From Marinisporobacter sp. (lineage in GTDB: Bacteria; Bacillota; Clostridia; Peptostreptococcales; Thermotaleaceae): DNA of 64,000 bases. Below are positions 62,098 to 64,000 of this stretch, in pieces (within the stretch, counting starts at the first letter, position 1; the number at the start of each line of letters is the position of its first letter). The stretch spans positions 1 to 64,000 of the forward strand of contig JAOARV010000017.1 of assembly GCA_025210395.1 (NCBI GenBank), given 5' to 3'. The notes below the pieces were generated by a model. The model searched no databases, was not told the DNA's origin, and saw nothing but the letters and a program-made list of their open reading frames with translations. Position numbers and translations under genes: made by a program.

Positions 62098-64000
62098 ATG
62101 AGGTTATACAATGAAAATATCAAATTTATAAAAGAAAGCTTGCCAGGAATCTATCAAGTAATGTTTCATAAAGAGCCTATATATGAGATCAAGGTTGAAA
62201 AAGCAGAAGGAGATAATTTTATTGTTTCTGATCAGGAAGCAAAATGTTTTTTACACAGCATGTATGATCAAGAACGTGAAATGAAAGAGATGTTTAAAAA
62301 TGTGAGAGAAGATGTAGAGACTTTAGTTGTTTTTGGTTTTGGTAATGGGAATGCATATGAATATATAAAGAAAAAGCTAAAGCATATTAAGCGGGTTGTA
62401 TTTTTTGAACCTACAACGCAAATTTTCAAAGAAGTGGTCAAGTATTATCCTTTTAAGAAATCTGTTTTAGATAAAAGGTTGACAACGAGTATATATATTA
62501 ATATTCCAGATAATGAAATACAGCAGTATGCAGCAAAAATTGTTGGAAATAGCTTGAAGGTAGATGTTGTATTCCATACAGCTTATTGTACTTTATTTAA
62601 AAATCAATATGATCTTTTAAATAAAAGTGTGATGGAAACCTTAAGGGATATGATGATCAATATGGTTACTTCTAGTGCTGGAGAATACAATTGGGTAATA
62701 AATACTTTTCATAATTTAAGAAGAGATTTTACGCCAATCGAAAAAGTAAAAGAAAATATAGATTTAGATACGGCTATTATCGTATCAGCTGGACCTTCCT
62801 TGGATAAGAATATGGAATTACTTGAGAAAGTAAAGGATCGCGCTTTGATTGTTGCAGTAGGAAATGCCATAAAGATTCTAAATACAAGAGGGATTATTCC
62901 TCATTTTAGATGTGCTATTGATGGATTTATCCATGAAAAATGGACACTTGAAGGAATTGATACGACAGCAACAAGTATGTTATTTTCTACGACCATCTAT
63001 AGAGATGTTTTAGAAGAATACTATGGGAATATATTCGAGTTTGTATTAGATGGAGACCCTTTGGCTGAATATATTTATAAACAATGCAAGCTAGATAGAA
63101 TGTCGATACAAAGTGGATTTTCAGTGGCAAATATTGCTTTTGATGTGGTTATGAAATTAGGAGCAAAAAAAGTTGTGTTTATGGGACAAGATCTTTGTTA
63201 TACAAATGACAAGCTATATGCAGATGGTTCGTGGAGGAATTCAAAGGTAAATTTTGATAACCCGAATTATATTAAAGATCATGATATATATGGAAATGAT
63301 GTATATACAACAAAAGTATTTTTAGGAATGAAAAAAATACTAGAGACGAAAATTAAGCAAAATCCTTGTATAGAGTATATCAATGCTACTGAAGGTGGAT
63401 TAAATATTGAAGGAACAGTGAATAAAACATTAGAAGAGGTAATAGCTACGCTGAATGAAAATGTGGACATAAAAGAAGCTATCAGAGATGCTAAAGAAAG
63501 CTATCTTCAAGAGAAAGAAGCTTTAAAAGAGAAGCTTTTAGAAGTGATCAAAAAGATTCATCATGATATAGGAGAAGTCATCAATTTATGCGAATACAAG
63601 CTAAAGCGAATCAAAAAAATTGATAAGCAAAAGAAAGACGATAAAAAATTAAACAAATTATTCAAAGAAATAAATAGGATGGATTCTTTTAATCAAGAGC
63701 TAAAAGACAATTGTTTATATAATGAAGTCATAAAACCAGGACTGATGAGTAAGATAAGAGCCATTGAAAGCAGTTATTATTTAAAAGACAATGAACTACG
63801 GACAAAGCTAGATGAAAGACAAAAGGTTGTTTATAGAAAGGTATTAGAATATAGACTATACAGCAAAATCATTCAAGAATGTGCTGAAACTTTTATTCAA
63901 GAAGAAAAAATCCATAAGGATTTTATAAAAAATGCAATATTCTTTGTTCCAGCAGTTGGAAAAAATTACATGGAAAAATTAAAAGAGCACTCCTTAATAG
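62098..64000 (+). CDS. maf: Second Maf flagellin glycosyltransferase (3' end beyond the window)
   Basis: 634 complete codons are visible, starting MRLYNENIKFIKESLPGIYQ at 62098, with no stop before the edge. It is collinear with the first Maf: VFGFGNGNAYEYIKKKL, IIVSAGPSLDKNMELLEK, FRCAIDGFIHE, FMGQDLCYTNDKLYADGS, a coiled region, and the first residues of the C-terminal domain (IKNAIFFVPAVGKNYMEKL). There the nucleotidyltransferase loop is again degenerate (VPAVGKN in place of IPARGGSKG). Two Maf copies may glycosylate the two flagellins or different sites. Confidence 0.88.
   Translation, partial: MRLYNENIKFIKESLPGIYQVMFHKEPIYEIKVEKAEGDNFIVSDQEAKCFLHSMYDQEREMKEMFKNVREDVETLVVFGFGNGNAYEYIKKKLKHIKRVVFFEPTTQIFKEVVKYYPFKKSVLDKRLTTSIYINIPDNEIQQYAAKIVGNSLKVDVVFHTAYCTLFKNQYDLLNKSVMETLRDMMINMVTSSAGEYNWVINTFHNLRRDFTPIEKVKENIDLDTAIIVSAGPSLDKNMELLEKVKDRALIVAVGNAIKILNTRGIIPHFRCAIDGFIHEKWTLEGIDTTATSMLFSTTIYRDVLEEYYGNIFEFVLDGDPLAEYIYKQCKLDRMSIQSGFSVANIAFDVVMKLGAKKVVFMGQDLCYTNDKLYADGSWRNSKVNFDNPNYIKDHDIYGNDVYTTKVFLGMKKILETKIKQNPCIEYINATEGGLNIEGTVNKTLEEVIATLNENVDIKEAIRDAKESYLQEKEALKEKLLEVIKKIHHDIGEVINLCEYKLKRIKKIDKQKKDDKKLNKLFKEINRMDSFNQELKDNCLYNEVIKPGLMSKIRAIESSYYLKDNELRTKLDERQKVVYRKVLEYRLYSKIIQECAETFIQEEKIHKDFIKNAIFFVPAVGKNYMEKLKEHSLI

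Overview
The window is AT-rich DNA from an anaerobic, endospore-forming, flagellated member of the Clostridia (an Alkaliphilus/Crassaminicella-like lineage is my inference). Spore genes (sspH-type, yyaC), a UGA-decoded selenoprotein, 2-hydroxyacyl-CoA dehydratase-type ATPases, a siroheme protein, an S-box riboswitch and a Firmicutes-type flagellar region all point that way. I saw no rRNA, tRNA, CRISPR array or prophage.

Layout. (1) 1-13.5 kb, accessory/cell surface: L,D-transpeptidase, a relic that looks like a reverse-transcriptase tail, a 1645-residue S-layer-homology surface protein that carries a near-perfect ubiquitin fold right after its signal peptide, a solitary PglX-type adenine methyltransferase, an amidase-domain protein and a small siroheme protein. 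(2) 13.5-31.8 kb, metabolism: a double-cubane-type dehydratase-family protein with DUF3343 and ATPase activator; sspH; a FAD oxidoreductase; a candidate small RNA; an octopine-dehydrogenase-like/B12-binding-like pair; patatin; a HesB-like selenoprotein with a TGA Sec codon; a membrane 4Fe-4S protein; glutaredoxin; a three-gene split activase operon; pyrBI behind a PyrR-type attenuator; yyaC; ttcA. (3) 31.8-38.1 kb: SAM-I riboswitch-metK, a sigma factor with yvrJ, recD2, comF, yvyF. (4) 38.1-49.2 kb, late flagellar genes: flgM-flgN-flgK-flgL-DUF6470-fliW-csrA, a recently inserted ISL3-family element, flagellin 1, a second short csrA, flagellin 2. (5) 49.2-64 kb, flagellin glycosylation: two Maf glycosyltransferases fused to a degenerate CMP-sugar synthetase-like domain, each preceded by a small helical partner, flanking a legionaminic-acid-type pathway (ptmE, legF, legG, legI, legB, legC) that includes an unusual decarboxylase/ATP-grasp pair.

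How it fits together. SigD-type promoters (TAAA, 15-16 nt, GCCGATA-like) precede flgM, flagellin 1, yjfB and a short RNA at 61.6 kb. Both flagellin leaders contain hairpins that expose GGA, the CsrA recognition motif, and fliW/csrA sit just upstream, so a CsrA-FliW translational switch on flagellin is expected. Beyond that known switch, the DNA downstream of flagellin 1 contains a row of small hairpins with ACGGAC/AGGGAC/AGGGAT/AGGAC loops, continuing around the second csrA, and an independent SigD-driven ~120-nt RNA carries the same AGGGAC loop. This looks like an RNA decoy for CsrA, analogous to proteobacterial CsrB/RsmZ but located in a flagellin 3' region. I regard it, together with the secreted ubiquitin-domain surface protein, as the most interesting content of the window.
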